In this document: in pieces, positions 30,081 through 40,125 of the stretch
Layout: every line of letters starts with the position of its first letter
Position numbering within the stretch: position 1 is the first letter of the stretch
The notes under the pieces: generated by a model
What the model was told of the DNA's origin: nothing
Databases searched by the model: none
The model's input: the letters and a program-made list of their open reading frames with translations, nothing else
Translations under genes and position numbers: made by a program
Assembly (NCBI RefSeq): GCF_003600685.1
Contig: NZ_CP032084.1
Span: forward strand, 2,728,001-2,792,000
From: Achromobacter sp. B7
GTDB taxonomy: Bacteria > Pseudomonadota > Gammaproteobacteria > Burkholderiales > Burkholderiaceae_B
Length of the DNA stretch: 64,000 nucleotides
Direction: 5' to 3'

Positions 30081-30851
30081 ATGAACCTGACCTTCGATCA
30101 CGTCCACAAGCACTTCGGCGACCTGCCCGTGGTGGACGACTTCACCAGCGACATCAAGCCCGGTGAACTCGTCGCCCTGGTCGGCCCCTCTGGCTGCGGC
30201 AAGTCCACGCTGCTGCACCTGGCGGCGGGCCTGGAACAGCCCACGCAGGGTCGCGTCCTGGCCGACGGCAAGCCCGTGTCCGGCCCGCACCCCAGCCGCA
30301 CGCTGGTATTCCAGGAACACGCGCTGTACCCGTGGCTGACGCTGGAAGACAACGTGGCGTTGGCGCTGGAATTTCAAAACATCCCCAAGAAGCGCGCCCG
30401 CGAAGGCGCTCGCCAATGGCTGGCGCGCGTCAGCCTTGCCGGCTTCGAACACTACTATCCGCATCAGGTGTCCGGCGGCATGCGGCAACGCGCTGCACTG
30501 GCGCGCGCCTTCATCGCCCAGCCCCAAACCATGCTGATGGACGAGCCGTTCGGCGCGCTTGACGCGCTGACCCGCCTTAGCCTGCAAGACGTGCTGCGCC
30601 AGCTGATCGCCCAGGAAAAGCCTACCGTCCTGCTGGTTACGCACGATGTCGACGAAGCGCTGTTCCTGGCCGACCGCATTGTGGTCTTCAGCCCGCGTCC
30701 GGCGCGTGTGTTGCGCGAATTCAACCTGGCGCATCGTGCCAAGACGCACGACCTGTCTGACCTGGCCGCTGAAAAGCGCGAGATCCTGCGCCTGCTTGGC
30801 ATCGCCGTGGACGGCTCGCAAGCCCATGCCGACATGGCGCTGGCTGCCTGA
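30081..30851 (+). CDS. ABC importer ATPase (nitrate/sulfonate/taurine type)
   Basis: 256 aa. Walker A GPSGCGKST, Q-loop FQEHALYPWLT, signature VSGGMRQRAALARAFI, Walker B LMDEPFGAL and H-loop THDVDEA identify the ATPase of an SsuB/TauB/NrtD-type importer. The ATPase-binding protein-permease order on one strand (next genes 30930 and 31925) supports a complete importer. Substrate not determined. First gene after the AT-rich direct-repeat region. Confidence 0.92.
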   Translation: MNLTFDHVHKHFGDLPVVDDFTSDIKPGELVALVGPSGCGKSTLLHLAAGLEQPTQGRVLADGKPVSGPHPSRTLVFQEHALYPWLTLEDNVALALEFQNIPKKRAREGARQWLARVSLAGFEHYYPHQVSGGMRQRAALARAFIAQPQTMLMDEPFGALDALTRLSLQDVLRQLIAQEKPTVLLVTHDVDEALFLADRIVVFSPRPARVLREFNLAHRAKTHDLSDLAAEKREILRLLGIAVDGSQAHADMALAA

Positions 30852-30929
30852 CCCATCCTGGCTTGAACCCATCCTTATCCGTCGCGGCGTTTTCGCGCCG
30901 CCACCTTTGAATTCCCTGGAGCTTTACCC

Positions 30930-31928
30930 ATGAAATTGAAGCAATGGCTGTCCCTGCCGCTAGCGGCCGCGCTGCTGGCCGCGGCCCCCGCGATGGCCGC
31001 CGAAAAATTCCGCGTGGGCTATCTGCGCGTCATGGACGACGCGCAAGCCATCGTCGCGCAAGAGGGCGGTTTTTATAAGAACGCGGGACTGGATTCCGAG
31101 CTGATCGAATTCAAGTCCGGCACCGATCTCATCAAGGCCATCGTCGGCGGTCAGCTGGATATCGGCGTCCTGGGCTTCACCAACGCTGTCGCGTGGGCCT
31201 CCAAGGGCGCCGACCTGAAAGTGGTGGGCGGCGCGCAGCAGGGCTATCACTCGCTGATCGTGCGCGACGATTCCGGCATCAAGGACATCGCCGGCCTGAA
31301 GGGCAAGACGCTGGCCTCGCAAGCCGAAGGCAGCACGGCCGACGTGGTGTTGAAGGGCGTGGTGCTCAAGCAGGGCAACCTTAGCGCCGACGACGTCAAC
31401 ATCATGGGCGTCAGCCCGGCCGTTGCCGTGCAGTCGCTGGTGGGCAAACGCGTGGACGCGGCCTTCCTGTTCGAGCCCTATGACCGCATCGCGCAACTGG
31501 TGGCGCCGGTCAAGCAGATCTACGAAGTGGGCCAGGCCTGGCCGTTCCCGTGCATGGTGGTGATCACCTCCGGTGAGACGCTGGCCAAGCGCAAGGACGA
31601 TGTCTGGAAGGCGTTGGACGCGCAGAACCAGGCCATTACGCTGCTGCAGAAAGAGCCGGCGCAGGCGTCCAAGCTGATCGCGTCGTACTTCATTGCCGAG
31701 CCTACGCTCAAGACGCTGTCGCGGGGCGAGCTGCCGCGCGAAACGGTGATCGCCGAGGCCATCAGCACCCAGGTCTTCACGCCCAAGCTTACGCAGAAAG
31801 ACACGGCGCGCATGCAGGAAATCGCCGATATCCTGCAAGCCCAGGGGTCGCTGAAAACGCGTGACGGCAAGCCGTACGACGTGTCCAGCATTGTTGATCT
31901 GTCCTGGCAAGAGGCGCGCAAACTTTGA
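30930..31928 (+). CDS. ABC importer substrate-binding protein (nitrate/sulfonate/taurine type)
   Basis: 332 aa. Signal peptide to about residue 24 (ALLAAAPAMA-AEKF). The NMT1/SsuA-like fold is shown by FRVGYLRVMDDAQAIVAQEGGFYKNAGLDSELIEFKSGTDLIKAIVGGQLDIGVLGF, SLIVRDDSGIKDIAGLKGKTLASQAEGSTADVVLK and KRVDAAFLFEPY. Periplasmic. The preceding gap of 78 bp contains a GGAGC-like ribosome site. The stop is overlapped by the permease start (TTGA). Confidence 0.92.
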   Translation: MKLKQWLSLPLAAALLAAAPAMAAEKFRVGYLRVMDDAQAIVAQEGGFYKNAGLDSELIEFKSGTDLIKAIVGGQLDIGVLGFTNAVAWASKGADLKVVGGAQQGYHSLIVRDDSGIKDIAGLKGKTLASQAEGSTADVVLKGVVLKQGNLSADDVNIMGVSPAVAVQSLVGKRVDAAFLFEPYDRIAQLVAPVKQIYEVGQAWPFPCMVVITSGETLAKRKDDVWKALDAQNQAITLLQKEPAQASKLIASYFIAEPTLKTLSRGELPRETVIAEAISTQVFTPKLTQKDTARMQEIADILQAQGSLKTRDGKPYDVSSIVDLSWQEARKL

Positions 31929-32698
31929 GCTCGTCTACCCGAGTGACCGGCGCCCGCAAGCATCTTGCGGGCGTTTTGGGCGTCCTGTTCATTCTGTTGT
32001 TGTGGCAGCTGGCGGCGTTCGCCTTGCCTGATTTCCTGATGCCGGGCGTGCCGGCCGTGGTCCAGCGCCTGTTCGAGGACCTGGGCAAGCAGTCGTTCCA
32101 TCAAAGCCTGATGGGCACGCTGGGCCGGCTGGGCGCGGGCTACGGACTGGCGCTGGTGGCAGGGATCGGTTTCGGCCTGGTGGCCGCCGTGCTGTTCTTC
32201 TTTCGCGAAGTGCTGCGCAGCGCCATCGTCATCCTGCAATCGATTCCTTCTATCGCCTGGGTGCCGCTGTTCCTGATCGTGATGGGCTTTGGCAACACGC
32301 CCATCATCGTCGTGGTCGCGCTGTCGGCGTTTTTTCCCGCCGCGCTCAGTGTCATGAACGCCACCGAATCCGTGCAGCGTGTGCATGTGTCGGCCGCGCG
32401 CGTGATGGGCGCGACGCGGTGGGGCCTGGTCAAGCGGGTGTACCTGCCCGCCGTCATGCCCGAACTGATCACCGGCGCGCAGCTGGCCTTCGGCAACGCC
32501 TGGCGCGCGCTGATCTCGGCTGAAATGCTGATCGGTTTCGGCAAGGGCCTGGGACGTTCGCTGGCGTACTCGGGCGAAATCGCCGACATGACGGGCGTGA
32601 TGACGAACATCCTGGTCATTGCCGTCCTGGCCGCGCTGATCGACCAGTTTGTGCTTGAAAACCTGAAGCACCGTCTGCTTCGGTATCAGTACGTTTGA
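31925..32698 (+). CDS. ABC importer permease (nitrate/sulfonate/taurine type)
   Basis: 257 aa, six predicted membrane helices. The EAA loop is AARVMGATRWGLVKRVYLPAVMPELITGAQLAFGNAWRALISAEML, typical of BPD_transp_1 permeases of the SsuC/TauC family. The first codon is TTG at 31925, overlapping the stop of the binding-protein gene; no ATG lies early in the frame. Completes the importer. Confidence 0.93.
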   Translation: MSSSTRVTGARKHLAGVLGVLFILLLWQLAAFALPDFLMPGVPAVVQRLFEDLGKQSFHQSLMGTLGRLGAGYGLALVAGIGFGLVAAVLFFFREVLRSAIVILQSIPSIAWVPLFLIVMGFGNTPIIVVVALSAFFPAALSVMNATESVQRVHVSAARVMGATRWGLVKRVYLPAVMPELITGAQLAFGNAWRALISAEMLIGFGKGLGRSLAYSGEIADMTGVMTNILVIAVLAALIDQFVLENLKHRLLRYQYV

Positions 32699-32804
32699 CT
32701 GAGTATTGGCTGAGTATTGGCGCCTGAATTCAAGGTTGCCGATCAGCCAGCATGGCAGTCCAAACCCAAGTCCAAACCCAAGTCCAAACCCAAGTCCAAA
32801 GCCA
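32699..32804. repeat. Two tandem repeats in a short intergenic gap
   Basis: An 11-bp unit CTGAGTATTGG is duplicated exactly at 32699-32709 and 32710-32720, directly after the permease stop. A 12-bp unit AGTCCAAACCCA follows in four copies at 32757, 32769, 32781 and 32793 (last one degenerate). They precede a solute-binding protein start at 32835. Confidence 0.85.
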
Positions 32805-32834
32805 AAGTCCCAGCCTTAGTTCAAGTTCCAGCCC

Positions 32835-33665
32835 ATGTTTCAGCCCACGCGACTCTTGCGCCGCCTTGCCCTGACCACAGCATGCATGCTGCTGGTCGGC
32901 ACAAGCGCGGCGCATGCCCAGCCGGCCCCCTTTACCGCAGCCCATGCGCGCGGGGAACTGGTGGTGGGCGTGCCGTATCTGGCGCCGCCGCCCGTGGCCG
33001 GCGCCAAGATCCGTACGCCCGACGGGCTGGACGCGAACATGGCCGAACGCCTGGGCGCCAGCCTGAAGCTGCCCGTCCGTTTGCAACAGGTGACGGCGGA
33101 TGAGGCCGACGCGGCACTGGCGGCCGGGAAAGTGGACGTGGTGCTGGCCGATGATGCCGACGCCCAGCCCGCGCCGGCTACCGTCGCCGTGCAACCCACG
33201 GGCTACCGCGCGCGCCCCAAGGCGGTGATACGCAGCGACACCCGCCTGCGCAAGCCGGCCGACGCAAAGGGGCACACCGTCTGCATGGCCGAAGCGGACA
33301 CCCACGCCCGATCCCTGGCGGCAAGCTGGGGCGCGGCGGTGCGCACGTACCGCGTGCCGTCCGATGCGCTGGTAGCGGTGCGCGAAGGCGCTTGCGACGT
33401 CGGGCTGGTGGATGACGCCGTTTGGGAACCGCTGGTGCGCTTTCCAGAGTGGAAGAAGTTCTCGTCAACGCTTGCCGCCGACGGCGAGACCCGTGAACGG
33501 GTGTGGCTGCTGCCCGCCTCGGACACGGTCAGCCGGGCCTGGATGGCGAACGAAATGCGCGCCTGGAGCGAAGCTGGCGCCTGGAAGGCGATGACCGCGA
33601 AATGGGCGCGCGATGTGGCCTTCGACGTCTATCTTGACCAGGAAGTGCCCGACTGCCACGGCTAG
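32835..33665 (+). CDS. Periplasmic solute-binding protein (amino-acid type, degenerate)
   Basis: 276 aa. A signal peptide (LLVGTSAAHA-QPAP) is followed by an SBP_bac_3-like fold: LVVGVPYLAPPPVAGAKIRTPDGLDANMAERLGASL, DEADAALAAGKVDVVLAD, ACDVGLVDDAVWEPL. It lacks a nearby permease or ATPase, and some ligand-contact motifs of this family are unusual, so it may have a sensory or orphan role. The ATG is preceded by no clear ribosome site; tandem repeats lie just upstream. Medium confidence for the exact start. Confidence 0.75.
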   Translation: MFQPTRLLRRLALTTACMLLVGTSAAHAQPAPFTAAHARGELVVGVPYLAPPPVAGAKIRTPDGLDANMAERLGASLKLPVRLQQVTADEADAALAAGKVDVVLADDADAQPAPATVAVQPTGYRARPKAVIRSDTRLRKPADAKGHTVCMAEADTHARSLAASWGAAVRTYRVPSDALVAVREGACDVGLVDDAVWEPLVRFPEWKKFSSTLAADGETRERVWLLPASDTVSRAWMANEMRAWSEAGAWKAMTAKWARDVAFDVYLDQEVPDCHG

Positions 33666-33691
33666 CGGCGGGCCCTGGCCCAGCACTTACA

Positions 33692-34288
33692 ATGCCGGGC
33701 ATGACGCACACGTTGACCGCTTCCTGCTCGTATCAGGAAGACATCAAGAAAAGCCGCTTTGTCGCCTACGCCGCCCCGGTTGCCACCGTGGACGAGGCGA
33801 TGCGTTTCTTTGCCGAACACAGTGATCCCGAGGCCACCCACAATTGCTGGGCCTATCGCATTGGGCAGGAATATCGGTTCAACGACGATGGCGAGCCCGG
33901 CGGCACGGCCGGCCGCCCCATCCTGCAAGCCATTGAAGGGCAGGACATGGACCGCGTGGCGGTGCTGGTGGTGCGCTGGTATGGCGGCATCAAGCTGGGC
34001 GCGGGCGGGCTGGTGCGGGCCTATGGCGGTTGCGCCGCCAATTGCCTGCGCCTGGGGCAGCGTACCGAAATCGTGGATCTTGCCACGGTGACATGCACCT
34101 GCGGTTTCGCGGAATTGGCGTTGTTGAAGTCGCGCCTGGCGCAAGCCGGGGCGGTGGTGCAACAGGAAGACTTCAACCCGGACGGCGTGTCGCTGTGCTT
34201 CGTCGTGCCGCGCAGCGCGCTGGGTGACCTCGAGGTCACTGTCGCCAACATCACGCGCGGACGCTCGGCGTGGGAGCTCGTGTCCTGA
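33692..34288 (+). CDS. YigZ/IMPACT family protein
   Basis: 198 aa (195 if the second ATG at 33701 is used). The N-terminal UPF0029 domain (SRFVAYAAPVATVDEAMRFFAEHSDPEATHNCWAYRIG, DDGEPGGTAGRPIL, VLVVRWYGGIKLGAGGLVRAYGG) and a C-terminal DUF1949-type domain are complete. Function is not settled; bacterial YigZ is linked to ribosome or nucleic-acid processes. Ends at a shared terminator with the convergent thioredoxin-like gene. Confidence 0.88.
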   Translation: MPGMTHTLTASCSYQEDIKKSRFVAYAAPVATVDEAMRFFAEHSDPEATHNCWAYRIGQEYRFNDDGEPGGTAGRPILQAIEGQDMDRVAVLVVRWYGGIKLGAGGLVRAYGGCAANCLRLGQRTEIVDLATVTCTCGFAELALLKSRLAQAGAVVQQEDFNPDGVSLCFVVPRSALGDLEVTVANITRGRSAWELVS

Positions 34289-34317
34289 GCCGCCGAATAG
34301 ACCGCGCACCCCAACGG

Positions 34318-34343
34318 AAAGGGGCCCGCTGTGGGGCCCCTTT
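34318..34343. terminator. Bidirectional terminator
   Basis: 10-bp perfect stem AAAGGGGCCC/GGGCCCCTTT with a 6-nt loop between convergent yigZ-like and thioredoxin-like genes. T-rich on both sides. Confidence 0.88.
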
Positions 34344-34348
34344 GTCAT

Positions 34349-34723
34349 TTACGCGTTCTGGCTGTCTTGCGCCGCGGCGATTTCCTGGTGGACCTTTTCC
34401 ATGTCCACCTCCTTGATCTTGGCCAGCAGCTCGTTGAGCTGCCCGCCCGACAAGGCGCCGGGTTGCGAGAACAGCAGGACTTTCTCACGGAAGACCATCA
34501 GCGTGGGAATCGAGCGGATTCCCAGGGCGCCAGCCAGTTCCTGCTCGACGTCGGTGTTCACCTTGGCGAACGTGACATCGGTGTGCTCGGTCGCGGCCTG
34601 CTCAAAAACTGGAGCAAAGCCACGGCACGGGCCGCACCACGGAGCCCAGAAGTCGACGATCAGGGTACCGTCCGGCGTGATGGCGTCCTGGAAGCTTTCT
34701 TTGGTGAGTTCAACAATACTCAT
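34349..34723 (-). CDS. Thioredoxin
   Basis: 124 aa. The active site WCGPC sits in FWAPWCGPCRGF (about residues 23-34), with the cis-Pro loop in IPTLMVF; the N-terminal IVELTKESFQDAI and the Asp of IVDFWA are those of thioredoxins. The length is slightly over the usual 108 because of a C-terminal extension (VDMEKVHQEIAAAQDSQNA). A cytoplasmic dithiol reductant; TrxA-like, but with Arg-Gly-Phe after the second Cys. The ATG at 34721-34723 fits the family start. Confidence 0.88.
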   Translation of the reverse strand: MSIVELTKESFQDAITPDGTLIVDFWAPWCGPCRGFAPVFEQAATEHTDVTFAKVNTDVEQELAGALGIRSIPTLMVFREKVLLFSQPGALSGGQLNELLAKIKEVDMEKVHQEIAAAQDSQNA

Positions 34724-34895
34724 TTTGGATCCTTGCCGCGGAGCGCGGCGCAAAAAGTCGGTGTCGAGATCCGGGGTGTGCCTGCCCCGGCCTGATTCGG
34801 CGACGCTTTATGTGCCACGCGCTCTGGCGTAATAGTAGAGCCGGCGATGGCAGCGTCGCAATGGTTGGCGCAGTGGAGAGCGCAGTCAGCGGTGC

Positions 34896-35918
34896 TTAGA
34901 CCGCAGTTTTTGTAGAGACGCCGGCATCGTTCTTCAACGACGCGACGATCTCGAAAGAGCGCAGGCGATCCGCGATATCGAAGAAGTCGGACACGATCAT
35001 GACTTCGTCGGCCTCGGTTTCGGCCACCAGGGCCTCCAGCCGCCGCTTGACGGTGTCCGGCCCGCCCACGATGGAAGCGCCCAATCTTTGATTGACCGCC
35101 TCACGCTCCCATTCGTTCCACAAACCATCCATGTTGTCGACCGGCGGCTGCAATTGCAGGCGGTGGCCGCGTACCAAAGACAGGAATTTAAGCTGCTGCG
35201 TGGTCGCCTGGCGCCGGGCGGCTTCATCGGTTTCGGCCGCCACGACCGGCACGCCGATCATCGCGTAAGGACGCGACAGCGTGGCCGACGGCTTGAACAG
35301 GTGCCGGTACAGGCGCATGGCCGCCATGCCTTCGGGCGAGAAATGCCCCGCAAACGAAAACGGCAGGCCCAATTCGGCAGCCAGGCGGGCGCTGAAATCG
35401 CTGGAACCCAGCAGCCAGATCGGAATGTCCAGCCCTTCGCCGGGAATGGCGCGCACGGGCTGCCCAGGGCGGGAAGCCGCCAGGAAGCCGCGCAATTCTT
35501 CCACCAGCGCCGGAAATTCCAGGCCGCTGCGGGGGCCACGGCGCAGCGCGTGCTGCGTGGCGCCATCGCTACCGGGCGCGCGGCCCAGGCCCAGGTCAAT
35601 GCGGCCGGGGTAAAGCGTTTCAAGGGTGCCGAACTGCTCGGCAATGATCAACGGCGCGTGGTTGGGCAACATGATGCCGCCGGAGCCAACGCGCAGCGTG
35701 CTCGTGTGTCCGGCCACATGGCCGATCAGCACGGCCGTCGCGCTGGAAGCGATGCCGTTGATGTTGTGGTGCTCGGCCAACCAGAAGCGGTTGTATCCCA
35801 GCTTCTCAACGTGCTGGGCCACCGCCACGGTGTTGCGAAACGCGTCCGCGGCATCGCGGCCCTGAACTATCGGGGCCAAATCCAGGACCGAAAACGGGAT
35901 GCGGGCAAGGGCGCTCAT
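34896..35918 (-). CDS. LLM-class flavin-dependent oxidoreductase
   Basis: 340 aa. The luciferase-like monooxygenase pattern is clear: [106 protein letters not shown] and [16 protein letters not shown]. This is the MsnO8/YhbW subgroup, FMN- or F420-independent in proteobacteria. The natural substrate is unknown. The start at 35916-35918 ([10 protein letters not shown]) is supported by the motif beginning; the frame is open 39 codons further. Confidence 0.9.
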   Translation of the reverse strand: MSALARIPFSVLDLAPIVQGRDAADAFRNTVAVAQHVEKLGYNRFWLAEHHNINGIASSATAVLIGHVAGHTSTLRVGSGGIMLPNHAPLIIAEQFGTLETLYPGRIDLGLGRAPGSDGATQHALRRGPRSGLEFPALVEELRGFLAASRPGQPVRAIPGEGLDIPIWLLGSSDFSARLAAELGLPFSFAGHFSPEGMAAMRLYRHLFKPSATLSRPYAMIGVPVVAAETDEAARRQATTQQLKFLSLVRGHRLQLQPPVDNMDGLWNEWEREAVNQRLGASIVGGPDTVKRRLEALVAETEADEVMIVSDFFDIADRLRSFEIVASLKNDAGVSTKTAV

Positions 35919-36074
35919 GCGGACGTCTCCTGGTTCAAGGCAACGGCACGACAGGACGGCAACACGGGGACAAAGCGGATAGGGCGCAAGGTGAACTCCA
36001 TACGAGATACATGGGGAGTGTATCGACGAATTCAACCGAAGCAGGCAGCAACCTTGCGGCCGGGCGGGTTGTAT

Positions 36075-36095
36075 TGGCGGGCGCTATGCCCGCCA
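36075..36095 (-). terminator. Hairpin after the purine permease gene
   Basis: 8-bp stem TGGCGGGC/GCCCGCCA (36075-36082, 36088-36095) with a 5-nt loop, 11 bp past the permease stop on the minus strand. No clear T-run, so termination strength is uncertain. Confidence 0.5.
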
Positions 36096-36105
36096 TTGCA
36101 CCACG

Positions 36106-37398
36106 CTATTCCGGAAAGAACGCGTACCGGATCACGAACAGCACGGCCACCAGCCACGTGGCCGGGTGCACGTCGCGGACCTTGCCCGTGGCGGTTTTGA
36201 GGACCACATAGCTGATGAAGCCGAAGGCGATGCCGTTGGCGATCGAGTACGTGAACGGCATGACCAGTGCGGTCAGCGCGGCCGGGGTCGCTTCGGTGAC
36301 TTCGTTCCAGTCGATATCGATCAGTTCGCGCATCATCAGGCCGGCCACGTAGAGCAGGGCGGGCGCGGTGGCGTAGGCGGGGACGGCGCCGGCCAGCGGC
36401 GAGATGAACAGGGCGGCCAGGAACAGCAGCGCCACGACCAGTGCGGTCATGCCGGTACGGCCGCCGGCCTGCACACCCGATGCGCTTTCCACGAAGGCCG
36501 TGGTGCTGCTGGTGCCCAGGGCCGAGCCGGCGACGATGGCGGTGCTGTCCGCGAACAGAGCGCGGCCCAGGCGGTTGGGCCGGCCTTCGGGGACCAGGCC
36601 GGCGCGCTTGGCCACGCCCACCAGCGTGCCGGTCGCGTCGAACACTTCAACCAGCACGAACACCAGGATCACGTGCACGAAACCGCTGTGCAGCGCGCCC
36701 ATGACGTCCAGTTTCAGGAAGGTGGGTGCCAGGCTGGGCGGGGCCGAGAAGATGCCCTTGAACTCGTTGTAGCCCAGCGCCATCGACAGCACGGTGACCA
36801 CGATGATGCCGATCAGGATGGCGCCGCGCACGCGCAACGCATCCAGCGACGCAATGATGAAAAAGCCCAGGATGGCGAACAGCGGGCCGTGGGTGGTCAA
36901 GTTACCCAGGGAAACCTTGGTGGCCGGGTGGGCAACCACGATGCCGGCGCTGGACAGCGCGATAATTGCCAAAAACAGCCCGATGCCCGCCGCAATCGCG
37001 CTGCGCAGGGAATGCGGAATGCCTTTGACCAGCCAGACGCGGATGCCCGATATCGTCAGGATCAAGAAGATCACGCCCGAAATGAACACGGCGCCCAGCG
37101 CTTGTTCCCAGGTGTAGCCCATGGTCTTGACGACGGTGAACGCGAAGAAGGCGTTCAGGCCCATGCCGGGCGCCATGCCGATCGGCCAGTTGGCGATCAA
37201 TGCCATCACCAGCGAACCCAGCGCGGCCGCCAGGCAGGTGGCCACGAAGACAGCATCGCGGTCCATGCCGGTGGACGACAGGATGTCCGGATTGACGAAG
37301 ATGATGTAGGACATCGTCAGGAACGTCGTCAGACCGGCCACGATCTCGGTGCGCGCGTTCGTGCCGTGTTCACGCAGCTTGAATAACTTCTCCAGCAT
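36106..37398 (-). CDS. Purine permease, AzgA-like (NCS2/guanine-hypoxanthine-adenine)
   Basis: 430 aa with about 12-14 membrane helices. Diagnostic blocks: [77 protein letters not shown] and [24 protein letters not shown]. These are signatures of AzgA-type proton-linked adenine/guanine/hypoxanthine uptake systems. Start ATG 37396-37398 with a GGGGACTGGA leader. The frame continues upstream into shared sequence before tsaD, with no family support. Confidence 0.92.
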   Translation of the reverse strand: MLEKLFKLREHGTNARTEIVAGLTTFLTMSYIIFVNPDILSSTGMDRDAVFVATCLAAALGSLVMALIANWPIGMAPGMGLNAFFAFTVVKTMGYTWEQALGAVFISGVIFLILTISGIRVWLVKGIPHSLRSAIAAGIGLFLAIIALSSAGIVVAHPATKVSLGNLTTHGPLFAILGFFIIASLDALRVRGAILIGIIVVTVLSMALGYNEFKGIFSAPPSLAPTFLKLDVMGALHSGFVHVILVFVLVEVFDATGTLVGVAKRAGLVPEGRPNRLGRALFADSTAIVAGSALGTSSTTAFVESASGVQAGGRTGMTALVVALLFLAALFISPLAGAVPAYATAPALLYVAGLMMRELIDIDWNEVTEATPAALTALVMPFTYSIANGIAFGFISYVVLKTATGKVRDVHPATWLVAVLFVIRYAFFPE

Positions 37399-37509
37399 TC
37401 CAGTCCCCAGTGTGTTTGCAGGCTTGTCGGTTGTTGTAGGCGGCGCCCCACAGGTGCCGCACCATTTCAAAACTCGCGTATTTTCGCATCAGTTGTAAAC
37501 TCTGCCGCC

Positions 37510-38541
37510 ATGATTATCCTCGGCTTTGAAAGCTCCTGCGACGAAACCGGTGTCGCAGCCGTCTGTACGGAACGCGGTCTGCTGGCGCACGCGCTGCATA
37601 CCCAGATCGCCATGCACCAGGAATATGGTGGCGTGGTGCCCGAACTTGCCTCGCGCGACCATATCCGGCGCGTGGTTCCCTTGACTCGCCAGGTGCTGCA
37701 AGACGCGGGCCTGCAAATGTCGGATATCGGCGCGGTGGCCTATACGGCCGGGCCGGGCTTGGCCGGCGCCTTGCTGGTAGGCGCCAGCGTGGCGCAGTCC
37801 TTCGCGTGGTCACGGCATTTGCCGGCCATCGGCATCCATCACCTGGAAGGCCACCTGCTGTCGCCCATGTTGGCCGACCCGCGCCCCGACTTTCCTTTTG
37901 TGGCGTTGCTGGTGTCCGGCGGCCATACGCAGCTGATGCGGGTGGACGGCGTGGGACGCTACGAACTGCTGGGCGAAACGCTGGACGACGCCGCGGGCGA
38001 AGCCTTCGACAAATCGGCCAAGCTGATGGGCCTGGGCTATCCCGGCGGCCCGGCGCTGGCAAAGCTGGCGGGGCAGGGCGATGCCAGCCGTTTCGACCTG
38101 CCGCGCCCCATGTTGCACAGCGGTGACCTGGACTTCAGTTTCAGCGGTTTGAAAACCGCCGTGCTGACCCGCGTGAAGGCGGCGGAAAAGGCGGGCGGGC
38201 TGGACGGGCAGACGCGGGCCGACCTGGCGGCGGCGACTCAGGGCGCGATCGTGGACGTATTGGCCGCCAAGGCAATCAAGGCGTTGAAGCAGACGGGATT
38301 GCGCCGTCTGGTGGTGGCCGGCGGCGTGGGGGCCAATCAGTTGTTGCGGGCCAAATTGGCCGCGGCGCTCAAGCCCTTGCGGGCCCAGGCGTATTTTCCG
38401 CCCTTGGAACTGTGCACCGATAACGGCGCGATGATCGCCTTCGCGGCGGCTGAAAGGGTCAAGGCCGGGCTGGTGAAACTGGACGCCGATGCGCACAGCT
38501 TCACGGTCAAACCCCGCTGGGATCTTGCCGATATTGCCTGA
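37510..38541 (+). CDS. tsaD: tRNA N6-adenosine threonylcarbamoyltransferase
   Basis: 343 aa, the length of TsaD. Needed for t6A37 formation in ANN-decoding tRNAs. Motifs present: [38 protein letters not shown] (metal-binding His pair in HxxxH), [38 protein letters not shown] and [16 protein letters not shown]. The stop TGA abuts the stop of the convergent plsY (TGATCA at 38539-38544). Confidence 0.97.
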   Translation: MIILGFESSCDETGVAAVCTERGLLAHALHTQIAMHQEYGGVVPELASRDHIRRVVPLTRQVLQDAGLQMSDIGAVAYTAGPGLAGALLVGASVAQSFAWSRHLPAIGIHHLEGHLLSPMLADPRPDFPFVALLVSGGHTQLMRVDGVGRYELLGETLDDAAGEAFDKSAKLMGLGYPGGPALAKLAGQGDASRFDLPRPMLHSGDLDFSFSGLKTAVLTRVKAAEKAGGLDGQTRADLAAATQGAIVDVLAAKAIKALKQTGLRRLVVAGGVGANQLLRAKLAAALKPLRAQAYFPPLELCTDNGAMIAFAAAERVKAGLVKLDADAHSFTVKPRWDLADIA

Positions 38542-39186
38542 TCAACCGGGCTTTTTCTTGCCGCCGATCTTGCTTTCGGTGCCCTGGACCAGGCGCGTGA
38601 TGTTGGCGCGGTGACGATAGAACAGCAGCACGCCGATCACCGCCAGCGCCACGCCCATGGCCGGCTGCGCGTACCAGGCCAGGCCCGAGCCGAACACGTA
38701 GTAGACCGGCGCGAAGAATGCCGCCACCAGCGAAGCCAGCGACGAATACCGGAAGAACACGGCAACGATCAGCCAGGTGGCGGCGGTGGCCACGGCCAGC
38801 CAGGGCTGGATCGCGACCAGCACACCCAGCGCCGTTGCCACGCCCTTGCCGCCCTTGAAACCGAGAAAAACCGGATACAGGTGGCCCACGAAAGCGGCCA
38901 GCGCCACCAGCGCCAGACCGGCCGGCGCGATGCCGGGGGCCAGTCTTTCGGCCAGCCAGATGGCGAACCAACCCTTGGCCGCGTCGCCCAGCAAGGTCAG
39001 CGCGGCGGCCGTCTTGTTGCCGGTACGCAGCACATTGGTCGCGCCCGGGTTCTTGGACCCGTAGCTGCGAGGGTCCTGCAGCCCCATCAGCTTGCTGACG
39101 ACCACGGCGAACGGCACGGAGCCGATCAGGTAAGCCAGCAGGATGAGCGCGGCGGTGAACGCCAGGGAGGGTTCGGTAATCGCCAT
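38542..39186 (-). CDS. plsY: Glycerol-3-phosphate acyltransferase
   Basis: 214 aa, a multi-pass inner-membrane enzyme that acylates glycerol-3-phosphate with acyl-phosphate, the first step of phospholipid synthesis. Conserved motifs: [28 protein letters not shown] (motif with the phosphate-binding GSGNxGATN-like stretch), [15 protein letters not shown] and a C-terminal helix with [13 protein letters not shown]. Convergent with tsaD without any spacer. Confidence 0.96.
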   Translation of the reverse strand: MAITEPSLAFTAALILLAYLIGSVPFAVVVSKLMGLQDPRSYGSKNPGATNVLRTGNKTAAALTLLGDAAKGWFAIWLAERLAPGIAPAGLALVALAAFVGHLYPVFLGFKGGKGVATALGVLVAIQPWLAVATAATWLIVAVFFRYSSLASLVAAFFAPVYYVFGSGLAWYAQPAMGVALAVIGVLLFYRHRANITRLVQGTESKIGGKKKPG

Positions 39187-39366
39187 GGAAAGGGAGTCCG
39201 TTGTTGTCGTAATGGCGCGGATTCTACCGCGCCGCGCGCCACCCCTGGCTACGGGTTATCGAGCGTGGCGTCCAAGCCCCGTGGTTGCACGCAGTCATAC
39301 AGGGCGGGACGGCGGACGGTACAATCCGACACGTCCTTCCGCGTTTTATTTTCTTTCGGATGCACA

Positions 39367-40125
39367 ATGCGAATTCTGGTTTCGAACGATGATGGTTATT
39401 CGGCCCCTGGGCTCGAAGCGCTGGTAGCGGCGCTGCAAGGCCTGGGCGATCTCACCGTCGTTGCGCCCGAGACCAACCACAGCGGCGCTTCCAATTCCCT
39501 GACCTTGAACCGCCCCTTGTCCGTGCGCACGGCCTCGAACGGCTTCATCGCCGTCAATGGCACGCCGTCCGATTGCGTGCACGTGGCGCTGACCGGCTTG
39601 ATGGATACCCGGCCCGACCTGGTCGTGTCCGGCATCAACAACGGCGCCAACATGGGCGACGACACCTTGTATTCCGGCACGGTGGCCGCCGCTAGCGAAG
39701 GCTATCTGTTCGGCATTCCCGCCATTGCGTTTTCGTTGGCGGAAAAGGGCTGGGAACACATCGAGTCAGCCGCGCGCGCGGCCCGCCAGGTGGTGGAACG
39801 CCATCTGGCCCAACCGCTGGCCGCGCCCGTGCTGCTAAATGTGAATATCCCGAACCGCCGCTTTGAAGACCTGCACGGCTTCGCGGTTACGCGTTTGGGC
39901 AAGCGGCATCCCTCGCAGCCCGTCGTGCGCACCACCACGCCTTATGGCGACACGGTGTACTGGATCGGCCCGGTCGGCCTGGCGGCCGACGCCACGCCCG
40001 GCACCGATTTCCATGCGGTGGAGCAGGGCACGGTATCGGTCACGCCCTTGCGGCTGGACCTGACCCAGCACAGCCAGCTGGACGAAATCAGAACCTGGGC
40101 GGAGCCGTTATGCGCAAACGCGTAA
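39367..40125 (+). CDS. surE: 5'-nucleotidase / stationary-phase survival protein
   Basis: 252 aa. A metal-dependent nucleoside monophosphatase. N-terminal [14 protein letters not shown] with the DD metal site, [55 protein letters not shown] and the dimerisation-specific C-terminal tail are all present. Opens the surE-pcm-nlpD block. The long upstream frame through plsY is not used; the ATG at 39367 begins the family sequence. Confidence 0.96.
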   Translation: MRILVSNDDGYSAPGLEALVAALQGLGDLTVVAPETNHSGASNSLTLNRPLSVRTASNGFIAVNGTPSDCVHVALTGLMDTRPDLVVSGINNGANMGDDTLYSGTVAAASEGYLFGIPAIAFSLAEKGWEHIESAARAARQVVERHLAQPLAAPVLLNVNIPNRRFEDLHGFAVTRLGKRHPSQPVVRTTTPYGDTVYWIGPVGLAADATPGTDFHAVEQGTVSVTPLRLDLTQHSQLDEIRTWAEPLCANA

